DNA of 64,000 nucleotides, taken from NCBI GenBank assembly GCA_016789955.1, contig JAEUPB010000034.1:1-64000 (forward strand). Reading direction: 5' to 3'. The position numbers and the translations under genes were made by a program. Shown one piece after another: positions 18,045-31,342 of the stretch; the first letter of the stretch is position 1, and each line of letters opens with the position of its first letter. The notes under the pieces were generated by a model. The model searched no databases, was not told the DNA's origin, and saw only the letters and a program-made list of their open reading frames with translations. This stretch comes from Rubrivivax sp. (GTDB lineage Bacteria; Pseudomonadota; Gammaproteobacteria; Burkholderiales; Burkholderiaceae_C).

Positions 18045-20017
18045 ATGATCCCCGACCCGCTCGCCGGCGCTCCGCTCGACGCGACGCTGCTGCGCGCGAT
18101 GCTCGACGCGATCCCTGCGCGCGTGGTGGCCGTCGATGCAGGCCACCGGGTCATCGACATCAATGCCGAGGGCCGCAAGTTCACGCGGTTGCCACGCGAG
18201 ATGATCGTCGGCCAGCACCTGTCGGCCATGGTCGGCCCGGCGCTGTACGAGGCCACCTACCGGCCGCTGCACGAGCGCATCTTCGAGCGGCGCGAGACCG
18301 TGCGGCTGGAGCACTGGGTGGACTACCCGCACATCGGGCGCCGCTACGTGCAGGAGCACTTCTTCCCCTACGTGACGGGCAGCGGCCCGGTGCAGGCGGC
18401 CTTCGTGTTCGTGCGTGACCTCACCGAGCTGAAAGTCCACGAGGTCGAGCTGGCCGACAAGGTGCGCGCGCTGCAGGCCACCGAATCGCTGAAGGCGGCC
18501 ATCGTCGACCACGCGCAGGCCGCCGTGGTGGTGGCCGACGACCAGGACCGGCTGGTCGAGTTCAACCCTGCCGCCGAGGCGATGTTCGGCTATGCGCGCG
18601 ACGAGGTCGTGGGCCGCACCGCGCGCGAGATGCTGGTGCCCGAACGGCTGCGCGCCATCTACGCCGCGGCGATGGCCTCGCTGCGCCAGGGTGATCCGTA
18701 CCGGCTGCTCGGCCGCCGCCTGCAGCGCGTGGCGATGCGCAAGGACGGCAGCGAGTTCCCGATCGAAGCCGTGGTCTGGGTCACGTCGGTGGGCGGCGCG
18801 GCCTACACCACTGCGACCGTCACCGACCTCACCGCCAGCCGCGCCGCGGCCGAGCAGATCGAGCGCCAGCGCGACCAGCTGCGCCAGAGCGAGAAGCTCT
18901 CGGCGATGGGCAGCCTGCTGGCCGGCGTGGCGCACGAGCTGAACAACCCGCTGGCCATCGTGATGGGCCGCGCCAGCCTGCTGGAAGACCGTGCCGAGGG
19001 TACCGAGATGCAGGCCGACGCACGCCGCATCCGCGAGGCCGCCGAGCGCTGCGGCCGCATCGTGCGCACCTTCCTGAACATGGCGCGCAGCCGGCCGATG
19101 GAGAAGCGCGCCGTGCAGCTCAACGACCTCGTGCGCGCCGCTGCCGAGATGCTGAACTACACCTTGAAGAGCCACGCCATCGACGCCTCGCTGCAGCTCG
19201 ACCCGACGCTGCCCGAGCTGCAGGCCGATGCCGACCAGCTCGGGCAGGTGGTGCTGAACCTGCTCGTCAACGCGCAACACGCGGTCACCGCGCACGACGG
19301 CCCCAAGAAGCGCATCGTGCTGGCCACGCGGGTGGACGGCGGCGAGGCCGTGCTGAGCGTGTCCGACAGCGGGGCTGGCGTGCCGGCCGAACTGGCCGAG
19401 CGCATCTTCGAACCCTTCTTCAGCACCAAGCCCGAGGGCAGCGGCACGGGCCTCGGCCTGTCCGTCTCGCGCTCGATCGCGCGCGAGCATGGCGGCAGCC
19501 TGGCGCTGGCGCTGCGCCGCGAGGGGGACCGGCGACAGGGCGCGCGCTTCGAGTTGCGGCTGCCGTTGCGCGACTCTGCCGCGGCGGCGCCCGCGGCCGG
19601 CACGGTGACGGGCAGTGACGCAGCTGCGACCGGGGCCTCGGCCCGGTTGCTGGTGGTCGACGACGAGCCGGAGATCGTCGACCTCGTGCGCACGGTGCTC
19701 GAAGCCGCCGGCCATCGCGTGACGGTTGCCTCCAGCGGCGTGGCCGCGCTGCAGCGGCTGCGCGAGGCGCGGTTCGACGCCATCGTGTCGGACCTGCGCA
19801 TGCCCGACCTCGACGGCGCCGAGCTGTGGCGCGCCGTGCGCGTGATCGACCCGGTGCTGGCGCGGCGCATGATCTTCGTCACCGGCGACACGCTGAGCCC
19901 CGGCGCCAGCGCCTTCCTCGGCGACACCGGCAACGAGCGGCTGGACAAGCCGTTCCGCCGCGAGGCGCTGCTGGCCGCGGTGCAGCGTACGCTGGCGCGG
20001 CGCGGGGAGGAGCGGAC

Positions 20018-20021
<4 letters not shown>
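18045..20021 (+). CDS. Soluble PAS-PAS hybrid histidine kinase (first of pair)
   Basis: A 658-residue hybrid sensor kinase with no membrane segment: PAS domain (about 15-128), second PAS (about 150-265), HisKA with the phospho-accepting His in GVAHELNNPLA (H297), HATPase (NLLVNAQHAV; SDSGAGVP; GTGLGLSVS), and a C-terminal receiver with the phospho-acceptor in IVSDLRMPD (D583). The signal is thus intracellular; possible PAS ligands cannot be read off. The receiver ends the protein without an output domain. Its stop overlaps the next start by 4 bases. Confidence 0.9.
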
Positions 20022-22072
<2,051 letters not shown>

Positions 22073-22108
22073 CCCGCCCGATCGGCCGGCCGTTCCCGGG
22101 CCCGGTGT

Positions 22109-23107
22109 TCAGCCCCCGTACGACTTGATCTCGTCGAGCAGCTTCTTGCGCTGCGCGGTGCCGGCGGTCGTCCTGCCGATGTTGCGCACCGCGGCGGCGT
22201 AGGCCTTCTCGGCTTCGTCGGCGACCTTCTGCACGTCCCTGGTCTGCGCCTGGAAGGCCCGGGACACCTCCTGGTACATCGCCATGTAGGCCTTCAGCTC
22301 GGCCGACAGCTTCTTCGCATCGGCCACGGCCATGCCCAGCGCGGTGGCGTTCGTGATCACGGAGAGCGACAGCGACCTGAGCGACGACATCACGGTCGGG
22401 TCGTTCTTCTTCAGGTTCGAGACCACCGTCCAGGCCGTCGAGCCGAGGCCTTTCGCGACCGTCAGCTCCTTGCTCGTCGTGGTCCCCGCAAAGGCCGTGT
22501 TGATGATCGTCTGCGTCACCGCGAGCCCGCCGCGCCACGCCAGCCGCGCGAGCAGCGCTTCCGGGCAGACCACCGCGCCGAGCACCTGCAGCGGCAGCGT
22601 CAGCGTGGCCTGGATGGCCTTGTCCTTGCACTTCTTGTTCGCCGCGATGAGCTGCGTCAGCAGCTCGTTGGTCTTCTTGTCGAGCAGTTGCAGCTTCAGC
22701 GCCAGCGGGCTGATCTCGTTGGCCAGCAGCACCAGCGCCGCGACCTTCAGCCCGAGGTCGGCATCGACCAGCGCCGAGTGGTCGCCGTTGGAGAGTTCGA
22801 GCACCTCCAGCGCGAGCATGTAGGTCTGGTAGGTGTCGGTGAAAGCGTCGAGCGAGTCCGCCGCGCCGCTGCCGACCTTCGTGTACTCGACGTTGAAGGC
22901 GCCTTCGGCATCGATCAGCGCCTTCTTGTCGGACTTGTACTCGCTGACCAGGTTCGCGGGGTACTCCTGGAGGCCCCGGTAGGCGAGGTTCCGGTCGGCG
23001 ATGTCGGTGGCCTTCTCGGCGTCGGCGAAGATGGCGTCGAGGTAGCTGATGACAGCGGGCTGGCGCAGGAACTCGGCGAAGTCCTGGGTGGTGTCGGTGT
23101 CGGCCAT
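22109..23107 (-). CDS. Unrecognised all-helical protein with central hydrophobic segment
   Basis: I do not recognise this 332-residue protein. It is predicted almost wholly helical, with long Ala/Lys/Glu-rich stretches before residue 165 and after residue 215 and one hydrophobic segment between them (about 165-205, for example TLPLQVLGAVVCPEALLARL). It has no signal peptide. Long helices around a central hydrophobic head resemble the layout of ClyA/HBL/XaxA-type alpha pore-forming proteins, but I see no diagnostic motif, so this is only a hypothesis. It is convergent with the kinase pair and divergent from the MFS gene. Start at the ATG at 23107. Confidence 0.75.
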   Translation of the reverse strand: MADTDTTQDFAEFLRQPAVISYLDAIFADAEKATDIADRNLAYRGLQEYPANLVSEYKSDKKALIDAEGAFNVEYTKVGSGAADSLDAFTDTYQTYMLALEVLELSNGDHSALVDADLGLKVAALVLLANEISPLALKLQLLDKKTNELLTQLIAANKKCKDKAIQATLTLPLQVLGAVVCPEALLARLAWRGGLAVTQTIINTAFAGTTTSKELTVAKGLGSTAWTVVSNLKKNDPTVMSSLRSLSLSVITNATALGMAVADAKKLSAELKAYMAMYQEVSRAFQAQTRDVQKVADEAEKAYAAAVRNIGRTTAGTAQRKKLLDEIKSYGG

Positions 23108-23189
23108 GGTGATCTTGCGGAAGTGGGGCTCATGGGGATGAACGGGGTCCGGCCGCGGATCCGGACATGGATCCCCCTAACATCCCCGC

Positions 23190-24368
23190 ATGCAGTCGCG
23201 CGCGCCCGGCCCGCTCGCCGCCGCCGCCGTCGGTTGCGCGGGGCTGGCCGCGGCGATGGGCATCGGCCGCTTCGCCTTCACGCCGCTGCTGCCGCTGATG
23301 CAGGCCGAACAAGGGCTGGCACTGTCGCACGGCGCCTGGCTGGCCGCGGCCAACTACCTCGGCTACCTCGCCGGCGCGCTGGCCAGCCTGCTGTTCGCGC
23401 CGCCGCCGCGCCTCGCCGCGCGCGCCGGGCTGGCGGCGGTGGCGGTGACCACGCTGGCGATGGCGGGCGCGTCGTCGCTGGGCGCGTGGCTGCTGCTGCG
23501 CGGTGCGGCCGGCGCGGCCAGCGCGTGGGTGCTGATCGGGGCCTCGGGGTGGGCGCTCACGCACCTCGTGGCGCACGGGCAGGGGGGGCGGCTGGGCGGC
23601 CACGTGTTCGCCGGGGTGGGCTCCGGCATCGTGGTGGCGGGCCTCGTGTGCCTGCTGCTGAGCGTGCAGGTGGCCCCGGGACAGGTGGCACGCACCGGCT
23701 GGCTGGTACTGGGCGCGATGGCGGCTGCAGTGGCGGCGCTCACGTGGCCGTGTTGGGGGCGAGTGCCGGCAGCGGCGGCCGCTGTGTCGCCGTCGCCGGT
23801 GGCGCAGGCTCCGCTGCGGCTGGACGCCTCGGCCTGGGTGCTGGTCGCAGCCTACGGGCTGCTCGGCCTCGGCTACATCGTGCCGGCCACGTTCCTGCCG
23901 GCCGCGGCGCGCGCGCTGGTGGCCGACCCGTCGGTGTTCGGCTGGGCCTGGCCGGTGTTCGGCGCCGCGGCCGCGGTGTCGACGGTGCTCGTCGCCCGCG
24001 TCGCGCCGCAGGCCGCGCCGCGCCGGGTGGCGGCCGCCGGCGAGGCGGTGATGGCGGTCGGCGTGATCCTGCCGCTGCTGCACTTCAGCCTGGCCACGCT
24101 GGTGCTCTCGGCGCTGGCCGTGGGCGGCACCTTCATGGTGGTGACGATGGCCGGCCTGCAGGAAGCGCGGCGGCTGGCCGCATCGAGCCACGCCGCGCCG
24201 ACGCGGCTGATGTCGGCGATGACCGCCGCCTTCGCGCTCGGCCAGCTCGCCGGGCCGCTGCTGGTGGCCCGCGACGCCACGCCGCGGCAGGCGCTGCTGG
24301 CGCCCAGCGCGGCGGCCGCCGGCTTGCTCGCGCTGGCCGCGCTGGCGCTGTGGCGCACGTCGCGTTGA
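23190..24368 (+). CDS. YbfB/YjiJ-type MFS transporter
   Basis: A 392-residue inner-membrane carrier with about 12 membrane segments. The start is typical for the YbfB/YjiJ group: GIGRFAFTPLLPLMQ near residue 25, followed by ANYLGYLAGAL. The substrate of this group is not established. The next gene, 23 bases on in the same direction, encodes a carboxymuconolactone-decarboxylase-like protein, so uptake or export of an aromatic-type or reactive compound is conceivable but unproven. The ATG at 23190 is used. Confidence 0.85.
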   Translation: MQSRAPGPLAAAAVGCAGLAAAMGIGRFAFTPLLPLMQAEQGLALSHGAWLAAANYLGYLAGALASLLFAPPPRLAARAGLAAVAVTTLAMAGASSLGAWLLLRGAAGAASAWVLIGASGWALTHLVAHGQGGRLGGHVFAGVGSGIVVAGLVCLLLSVQVAPGQVARTGWLVLGAMAAAVAALTWPCWGRVPAAAAAVSPSPVAQAPLRLDASAWVLVAAYGLLGLGYIVPATFLPAAARALVADPSVFGWAWPVFGAAAAVSTVLVARVAPQAAPRRVAAAGEAVMAVGVILPLLHFSLATLVLSALAVGGTFMVVTMAGLQEARRLAASSHAAPTRLMSAMTAAFALGQLAGPLLVARDATPRQALLAPSAAAAGLLALAALALWRTSR

Positions 24369-24391
24369 CTGATGTTCCTGGAGACCGACGC

Positions 24392-24961
24392 ATGACATCC
24401 GCATCCCGCCCCGACCGCCTGCCGCCGATGACCCGCGAGACGATGACCGAGGCCCAGCGCGCCGCCGCCGACGAACTGATCGCCGGCCCGCGCAAGGCCG
24501 TGAAGGGCCCGTTCATCCCGCTGCTGCGCTGCCCCGAGCTGATGGCCCGCACCGGCCGGCTGGGCGAATACCTGCGCTTCGACAGCAGCCTGCCGCCGCG
24601 CGTCTCGGAGTTCGCCACGCTGCTCGTGGCGCGCCACTGGCGGCAGCAGTTCGAATGGTTCGTGCATGTGCCGCTGGCGCGCGCGGCCGGCACGTCCGAC
24701 GAAACGATCGAGGCCCTGCGGCAGGGCCAGCGCCCGCCGGCGATGGACGCCACCGAAGCGCTGGTCCACGACTACTGCACCGAGTTGCAGCGAGACCGTG
24801 TCGTCAGCGACGCCACCTGGGCCCGCGCCGTGGCCGCGTTCGGCGAGCACGGCGCCGTGGACCTCACCGCGCTGGTGGGCTACTTCACGATGGTGTCGAT
24901 GGTGCTGGAGGTGGCGCACACGCCGCACGAGCCGAACGCGGCTGTGCAGCCGCTGCCCTGA
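24392..24961 (+). CDS. Carboxymuconolactone decarboxylase family protein
   Basis: A 189-residue helical protein of the CMD/AhpD superfamily, recognisable from FIPLLRCPELMARTGRLGEYLRF-like segments split around residues 45-70 and from ARHWRQQFEWFVH and SDETIEALRQG. The CxxC pair of AhpD-type peroxidases is absent, so it is not expected to act as a thiol reductase. Homologues are often annotated as 4-carboxymuconolactone decarboxylase without proof. The ATG at 24392 follows a GGAG ribosome site. It probably shares a transcript with the MFS gene. Confidence 0.85.
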   Translation: MTSASRPDRLPPMTRETMTEAQRAAADELIAGPRKAVKGPFIPLLRCPELMARTGRLGEYLRFDSSLPPRVSEFATLLVARHWRQQFEWFVHVPLARAAGTSDETIEALRQGQRPPAMDATEALVHDYCTELQRDRVVSDATWARAVAAFGEHGAVDLTALVGYFTMVSMVLEVAHTPHEPNAAVQPLP

Positions 24962-25003
24962 CCGGAACGGAAACGGGGTGAACGGACCGGGTAGCGGACC
25001 GGG

Positions 25004-26638
25004 TCAGGCCCCGCCGCCGGTGGCGATCGCCGTGCGGTTGCGCCCGTCGCGCTTGGCGCGGTAGAGCGCCGCGTCGGCCTCCTCCAGCAGCCCCGGCAAC
25101 GAGGCATGCGGTGGCCGGCTGGCGGCCACGCCGGCGGAGAACGTCACCGGATCGGCCAGCCCCCCCAGGCGCCATTGCGCCACGATGCCGCGCAGCGTCT
25201 CCACGCGGCGCTCGGCCACCTCGGGCACCACGCCGGGCATCAGCAGCGCGAACTCCTCGCCGCCGATGCGGAACAGCGCGTCGGACGCGCGCAGGCCGGT
25301 GCGCAGCGCGGCGGCGAAGTCGCGGAGCACCGCGTCGCCGATGGCGTGGCCATGGGTGTCGTTGATGCGCTTGAAATGGTCGAGGTCCAGCAGCACCAGC
25401 GCCAGCGGCAGCTCGCCGCCGCGCTCGTGCGCATGGCGCTCGTCGAGCGCGCGCCGGTTCAGCACGCCGGTCAGCGCGTCGTGCATCGCCTGCTCGCGCA
25501 GGAGCGCCTGCAGCGCGGTGGCCTTCTCGAGTTCCACCTGCCGCGCCGCCAGCGTGCGCAGCGTGGCGTTGTGCGCCTCGTGGCTGGCGCTCACGTCGTG
25601 CAGCACGACCAGCTCGCCGATCGACGCCCCGCGCGTGGCGAGCGGGCGGCGCTGCACTTCGTACCAGGCCGAGGGCCCGTGCAGCTCGAGCACGCCGTAC
25701 TCGTCGCCGGTGCCCAGATGCCGCAGCAGCGCAGGCCCGAGCCGCGGCCACTCCGCCAGCGGGCGGTCGAGCCCGCCGGCGGGCGGGGCCATTCGCAGCG
25801 CCGCGTCGTTGGCGTCGCGCACCCAGCGCTCGCCGTCGAGCACCAGCACCGGGTCGGGCAGTTCGGCGAACAGCGCGCGGCGCGCCAGCGGCACCACGGT
25901 GAACAGGCGGTTGCGCCCGATCAGCAAGCCGAACACCAGCGCGGTGGCGGCGAAGGCGGTCGGCGTGGGGTCGGCGCCGAACAGCCGCCAGCCGAGCACG
26001 ATGTACGACGCGTTGGCGGCCAGCGGCACGAGCATCGCCACGAGGAAGGCGGCCCACTGGTTCCGCTGTGCGGGCCGCGCGGTGGCCCAGGCGCGCAGCA
26101 CCATGCCCAGCGCCAGCGCCACCCAGGCATAGCCCACGCACACCGCGGCGTAGAAGATCGGGCCGTACTCGAAGCGCAGCCGCGGCATGCCGGCCACCGG
26201 CGGCGTGAGCGTCGTGCCCGGGCCGTAGAACAGGCCATGCGCGCCGTTGCTCAGCGCCAGCCCCGCCAGCGCCAGCGGCGGCAGCGCCAGCAGCAGCCGT
26301 ACGCGCCACGCCGGGCCGCGCGGGTCGCTGTTGAGGTACTGGAACAGGAACAGGGCATGGAGCGCGGGCTGCAGCACGATCGCCGGCCACGACAGCAGCG
26401 CCACCGTGGCCTTGCAGTCGGGCTCGCGTGCGGCGTGCTCGGTGAGGCTGAAGGTCACCCACGCCGCCATCACCAGCGACATCGCCGCGAACGCGCCACG
26501 CCCAGCGAATGGGCGGTGCGCACTGGCCCAGCCGGCCAGCGCCACCAGCCCCGCGGCGATCAGCACGCGCAGCGGCAGGTCGGGGGTGGCTTGCCAGGTG
26601 GTCTCGGCACAGGCGGCAAGGTCGATCGCGGGCAGCAC
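25004..26638 (-). CDS. Membrane diguanylate cyclase with 7TM sensor and PAS-like domain
   Basis: A 544-residue protein: seven membrane spans (about residues 20-245) of the kind found at the N-terminus of some histidine kinases, a PAS-like segment (about 255-350), and a C-terminal GGDEF domain with GGEEF and an RxxD inhibitory site (RASD) five residues before it. It should make c-di-GMP in response to a membrane or lipid-soluble cue. It is the third c-di-GMP enzyme in 18 kb. The start is a GTG at 26638. It is convergent with the CMD-family gene and lies 43 bases downstream of gdhA on the same strand. Confidence 0.88.
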   Translation of the reverse strand: MLPAIDLAACAETTWQATPDLPLRVLIAAGLVALAGWASAHRPFAGRGAFAAMSLVMAAWVTFSLTEHAAREPDCKATVALLSWPAIVLQPALHALFLFQYLNSDPRGPAWRVRLLLALPPLALAGLALSNGAHGLFYGPGTTLTPPVAGMPRLRFEYGPIFYAAVCVGYAWVALALGMVLRAWATARPAQRNQWAAFLVAMLVPLAANASYIVLGWRLFGADPTPTAFAATALVFGLLIGRNRLFTVVPLARRALFAELPDPVLVLDGERWVRDANDAALRMAPPAGGLDRPLAEWPRLGPALLRHLGTGDEYGVLELHGPSAWYEVQRRPLATRGASIGELVVLHDVSASHEAHNATLRTLAARQVELEKATALQALLREQAMHDALTGVLNRRALDERHAHERGGELPLALVLLDLDHFKRINDTHGHAIGDAVLRDFAAALRTGLRASDALFRIGGEEFALLMPGVVPEVAERRVETLRGIVAQWRLGGLADPVTFSAGVAASRPPHASLPGLLEEADAALYRAKRDGRNRTAIATGGGA

Positions 26639-26681
26639 CGGGTCACTGTAGCGGCGCCCCGCGCGATGGCCGCACGCCCGT

Positions 26682-27956
26682 TCAGGGGTACAGGCCGCGT
26701 TCCTCCCGCGCCGCGAGAATTCGTTCGCAGGCCACCGCGAAGGTGGCGGTGCGCAGCGTGATGCGGTGGTGGTCGGCGGTGTCCCAGATCTTCTTCAGCG
26801 CACCGATCAGGATCTTGTCGAGCCGAACGTTGATCTCGTCCTCGGTCCAGAAGAACGAGCTGAAGTCCTGCACCCACTCGAAGTAGCTGACGGTCACGCC
26901 GCCGGCGTTGCAGATCACGTCGGGCACCACGAGCACGCCGCGGTCGGCGAGGATGTCGTCGGCCGCCGGCAGCGTGGGGCCGTTGGCGCCCTCGAGCACC
27001 AGCCGCGCGTGCAGGCGCTGCGCACGGGCCGCAGTGAGCTGGCCTTCGAGCGCGGCGGGGATCAGGATGTCGCAGCGCACGTCCCAGAACGACTCGTCGT
27101 CCAGCGGCTCGGCGCCGCGGAAGCCGGCCACGCCGCCGGTCGCTTTCACGTGCGCCGACAGGTCGGCCATGTCGAAGCCGCGGCTGTTGGTGATGGTGCC
27201 GGTGTGATCCTGGGCCGCGACGACGATGGCACCGGCCTGCGCGAACAGCTCGGCCGCGGCCGAGCCCACGTTGCCGTAGCCCTGCACCGCCACGCGCGCG
27301 CCTTCCAGCGCCAGCCCGATGCGGCGCGCGGCCTCGCGGCCGGTGACGAACACGCCGCGCCCGGTGGCCTTCACGCGTCCGAGCGAGCCGCCGAGGTGGA
27401 TGGGCTTGCCGGTGACCACCCCCGTCGCGGTGGCGCCGACGTTCATCGAGTACGTGTCCATCATCCACGCCATGATCTGCGGGTTGGTGTTCACGTCGGG
27501 CGCCGGGATGTCCTGCTGCGGGCCGATGACGATGCCGATCTCGCTGGTGTAGCGGCGCGTCATGCGCTCCAGCTCCTTGATGCTCAGCCGCTTCGGGTCG
27601 ACGCGCACGCCGCCCTTGGCCCCGCCATAGGGCAGGTTCACCGCGGCGTTCTTGATGCTCATCCAAGCCGACAGCGCCATCACCTCCTCGAGCGTCACGT
27701 CGGGGTGGTAGCGGATGCCGCCCTTGCCGGGGCCGCGGCTGAGGTTGTGCTGCACGCGGTAGCCCTCGAAGTGGGCCACGGTGCCGTCGTCCATCTCGAT
27801 CGGCACGTCGACGACCAGCGCGCGCTTGGGGCGCTTCAGTGTCTCGACCCAGCGGGCGAGGTGGCCGAGGTAGGGCGTGACGCGATCGACCTGCGCGAGG
27901 TAGGTGCCCCAGGGGCTGTCGGCGTGCGGGTGGACGTAGGAGAGGTTCGTGGTCAT
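26682..27956 (-). CDS. gdhA: Glutamate dehydrogenase
   Basis: This 424-residue enzyme belongs to the hexameric Glu/Leu/Phe/Val dehydrogenase family and interconverts glutamate and 2-oxoglutarate plus ammonia. Conserved pieces are [13 protein letters not shown], the catalytic-lysine loop [22 protein letters not shown] and the dinucleotide motif [10 protein letters not shown]. The length and PAPDVNT segment fit the small NAD-type (GudB/RocG-like) enzyme rather than the E. coli NADP type. The ATG at 27956 is used. Together with putA and proC nearby it suggests a local focus on proline and glutamate, though they are not one operon. Confidence 0.93.
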   Translation of the reverse strand: MTTNLSYVHPHADSPWGTYLAQVDRVTPYLGHLARWVETLKRPKRALVVDVPIEMDDGTVAHFEGYRVQHNLSRGPGKGGIRYHPDVTLEEVMALSAWMSIKNAAVNLPYGGAKGGVRVDPKRLSIKELERMTRRYTSEIGIVIGPQQDIPAPDVNTNPQIMAWMMDTYSMNVGATATGVVTGKPIHLGGSLGRVKATGRGVFVTGREAARRIGLALEGARVAVQGYGNVGSAAAELFAQAGAIVVAAQDHTGTITNSRGFDMADLSAHVKATGGVAGFRGAEPLDDESFWDVRCDILIPAALEGQLTAARAQRLHARLVLEGANGPTLPAADDILADRGVLVVPDVICNAGGVTVSYFEWVQDFSSFFWTEDEINVRLDKILIGALKKIWDTADHHRITLRTATFAVACERILAAREERGLYP

Positions 27957-28178
27957 GCTGAAAAGGGGGCCGTCGATGCGACGGGCGGCGTCATGGGCCG
28001 CGAGCGCGACGGCGCAGGGTTGCGGGTGGCGCGCACTGTAGATTCGTGGCACGGTCTCAGGCCTTCCTGACGATGCCGAGTTCGCATCCCCGCTGCGCGT
28101 GCCGCGCGCATGCGGCGATGCCCGTAGCGCATGGTTCCGTGCCCAGCCGCGGCGCCATGCGCCCCCTACACTGCCCGG

Positions 28179-28997
28179 ATGAGCCACACCCCCCTTGCAT
28201 TCATCGGCGGCGGCAACATGGCCAGCGCGCTCATCGGCGGCCTCGTGCGCAGCGGGCATCCACCGGCAGCGCTGGTCGTCGTGGAGCCGCATGCACCCCA
28301 GCGCGAGAAGCTGCGCAGCGAGTTCGGTGTGCAGGCCCTCGAGGCGGTGCAGCCCGAGGCGCTGCGGGCGGCCTCGGTGGTGGTATGGGCAGTGAAACCG
28401 CAGTCGTTCGCCGAGGCGGCGCAGCCCTGCCGCGGCGCGGTGTCGCAGGCGCTGCACGTGAGCGTGATGGCCGGCATCCGCAGCGGCACCATCGCCGCGG
28501 CCACCGGTGCCCGCCGCATCGTGCGGGCGATGCCCAACACGCCGGCGCTGATCGGCCGCGGCATCGCCGGGCTGCACGCGCAGCCGGAGGTCGGCGCCGA
28601 CGAGCGGCAATTGGTGGAGCGGTTGCTCGCGCCCACCGGCAGCGTGCTGTGGATCGACCGCGAGGAGCAGCTCGACGCGGTGACTGCGGTGTCGGGCTCG
28701 GGCCCGGCCTACGTGTTCTACGTGCTCGAGGCGATGATGCAGGCGGGGGTGGAGTTGGGCCTCACCGAGGCCGACGCGCGGCAGCTCGCGCAGGCCACCT
28801 TCGACGGCGCAGCCGCCTTGGCCACCGCGAGCCCGCTGCACCCGCGCGAGCTGCGCGCGCAGGTCACGTCCAAGGGCGGCACCACGGCCGCGGCGGTGGC
28901 GGTGCTCGACGCGCACGCCGTGCAGGCGGCATTCGTCGCAGCGCTGAAGGCGGCGCAGCACCGCGCGGCCGAGATGGCCGATCAGCTCGGCCGTTGA
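28179..28997 (+). CDS. proC: Pyrroline-5-carboxylate reductase
   Basis: ProC makes proline from P5C using NAD(P)H, the last biosynthetic step. The 272-residue protein has the N-terminal motif [15 protein letters not shown], the AVKPQ segment, [17 protein letters not shown] and the C-terminal [15 protein letters not shown] helix that binds substrate. The ATG at 28179 matches the family start. It is divergent from gdhA across a 222-base gap in which I see no clear motif. Downstream, the lipoprotein gene is convergent, 4 bases away. Confidence 0.95.
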   Translation: MSHTPLAFIGGGNMASALIGGLVRSGHPPAALVVVEPHAPQREKLRSEFGVQALEAVQPEALRAASVVVWAVKPQSFAEAAQPCRGAVSQALHVSVMAGIRSGTIAAATGARRIVRAMPNTPALIGRGIAGLHAQPEVGADERQLVERLLAPTGSVLWIDREEQLDAVTAVSGSGPAYVFYVLEAMMQAGVELGLTEADARQLAQATFDGAAALATASPLHPRELRAQVTSKGGTTAAAVAVLDAHAVQAAFVAALKAAQHRAAEMADQLGR

Positions 28998-29001
28998 AGC
29001 G

Positions 29002-29472
29002 TCAAGCCGGGCAGGACCCCGCGCGGGAGAGGCCCTTCAGGAACGCGCGCCGCACGCCGCCGGCGGCGATCGCCGCAGCCACCTCGCGCGAGTAGCGCTC
29101 GGCGCCAGACAGCTTGCGCACCCAGCCGCGGAACGGCACCACGCCCTCGGCGGCGTGGCGCAGCGCATCTCCGGCCGCGCCCGCGCCGCGTTCGAGCAGC
29201 CCGGGTGCGGTGCCCGGCGGCGCGTCGAGGTCCGGTCCGAGCGCTTCGTCGAGCTCGCGCACCTGCGCGGCCAGCGCCGGGCAGCTTCGATCGGCCGGCA
29301 TCGCGTAGGGCGCCTTCTGCGCCTCCTTCAGCACCGGTGGGATCTCCGCCTGCACGAGGTTCAGGTCCGACAGCGGCGTGGTGGCCGCCTGGCCCACCGC
29401 CGTGGATGCGGGCTGGGTGGTGGAGCACGCGGCAAGCGCGGCCAGCGACAGGAGCGCGAGCAGACTTTTCAT
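29002..29472 (-). CDS. Small lipoprotein upstream-coupled to ubiA
   Basis: A 156-residue predicted lipoprotein: [16 protein letters not shown] gives a clear signal II peptide with LAAC lipobox at residue 16. The mature part is mostly helical and contains the stretch [15 protein letters not shown], then [20 protein letters not shown] near the C-terminus. Homologues beside ubiA are common in Burkholderiales, but the role is unknown. Its start overlaps the end of ubiA by 4 bases (ATGA), indicating translation after ubiA on one message. Confidence 0.8.
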   Translation of the reverse strand: MKSLLALLSLAALAACSTTQPASTAVGQAATTPLSDLNLVQAEIPPVLKEAQKAPYAMPADRSCPALAAQVRELDEALGPDLDAPPGTAPGLLERGAGAAGDALRHAAEGVVPFRGWVRKLSGAERYSREVAAAIAAGGVRRAFLKGLSRAGSCPA

Positions 29473-30389
29473 CGGAGCGCGAGGTCGAGGGCCACGCCGC
29501 AGAACACGGTGCAGCCCAGCCAGTGGTTCATGCGGAACGCGGCGAAGCAGCCATCTCGGCTGCGCGTGCGGATCATCGTGCCGTGCCACACCGCCTGCGC
29601 CGCGGCGAGCACCAGCCCGACGCGGAACAGGCCGTCCAGCCCCAGCATCGTGCCGAGCACCCACCAGCCGGCCAGGTGCAGCGCGTAGAACGCCATCACC
29701 CCGGCCACGTCCCGGCGCCCGAGCGTGATCGCGCTGGTGCGCATGCCGATGCGCAGGTCGTCGTCGCGGTCGACCATCGCGTACTCGGTGTCGTACGCGA
29801 GCACCCAGAACAGGTTCACCAGCAGAAGCGCCCAGGCATGCGGCGGCACCGCGTCGCCGATCGCCGACAGGCTCCAGCCGGTGCCGCCCAGCGCCGCCGC
29901 GAAGGCCATCGGGATGCCGAAGCTGAAGGCCACGCCCAGCACCGCCTGCGGCATCGCGAGCACGCGCTTGGCATAGGGGTAGACGAGCGTGACCGCCAGC
30001 GCCGGGAAGGACAGCAGGATGGTCGCCGGATTCGTCGTCAGCACCAGCGCGAAGGCGGCCAGCGCCAGCACGGCGCCGAACAGCAGCGCATCGCGCGGCG
30101 TGATGGCACCGCTGGTCACCGGGCGGTGCGCGGTGCGCTTGACGTGGCGGTCGAAGTTGCGATCGGCCACGTCGTTGATGCAGCAGCCGGCGCTGCGCAT
30201 CAGCACGGTGCCGAGCACGAACACGGCGAGCAGGTGCCAGCCGGGGAAGCCGTCGGCGGCGATCCACAGCGCCGAGAGCGTGGGCCACAGCAGCAGCAGC
30301 CAGCCGGCCGGGCGGTCCCAGCGGATCAGGTTCAGGTAGAGCGCCGCGCGGCTGGGCGCGGGAGGCTCGTGCAGCGCGGAGCTGGCCAT
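29469..30389 (-). CDS. ubiA: 4-hydroxybenzoate octaprenyltransferase UbiA
   Basis: UbiA attaches the polyprenyl tail to 4-hydroxybenzoate in ubiquinone synthesis, in the inner membrane. The 306-residue protein has about eight membrane spans and both Asp-rich motifs: NDVADRNFD near residue 73 and [12 protein letters not shown] near residue 200. [15 protein letters not shown] near the N-terminus is typical. It is divergent from psuG with 26 bases between starts. The lipoprotein gene overlaps its end. Confidence 0.95.
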   Translation of the reverse strand: MASSALHEPPAPSRAALYLNLIRWDRPAGWLLLLWPTLSALWIAADGFPGWHLLAVFVLGTVLMRSAGCCINDVADRNFDRHVKRTAHRPVTSGAITPRDALLFGAVLALAAFALVLTTNPATILLSFPALAVTLVYPYAKRVLAMPQAVLGVAFSFGIPMAFAAALGGTGWSLSAIGDAVPPHAWALLLVNLFWVLAYDTEYAMVDRDDDLRIGMRTSAITLGRRDVAGVMAFYALHLAGWWVLGTMLGLDGLFRVGLVLAAAQAVWHGTMIRTRSRDGCFAAFRMNHWLGCTVFCGVALDLALR

Positions 30390-30415
30390 CGTCGGCGGAT
30401 TATCCTGATCGGGCC

Positions 30416-31318
<903 letters not shown>

Positions 31319-31342
31319 CGGGGCGACCGCGCCACCCGGGGC

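Noticed and set aside
22109-23107. Calling the helical protein a toxin
   Set aside because: Only the helix/hydrophobic layout supports it; no motif, signal or partner gene confirms toxin function.
24962-25003. Terminator between the CMD-family and diguanylate cyclase genes
   Set aside because: The gap contains repeated GACCGGGT-like pieces but no convincing stem with a T-run.
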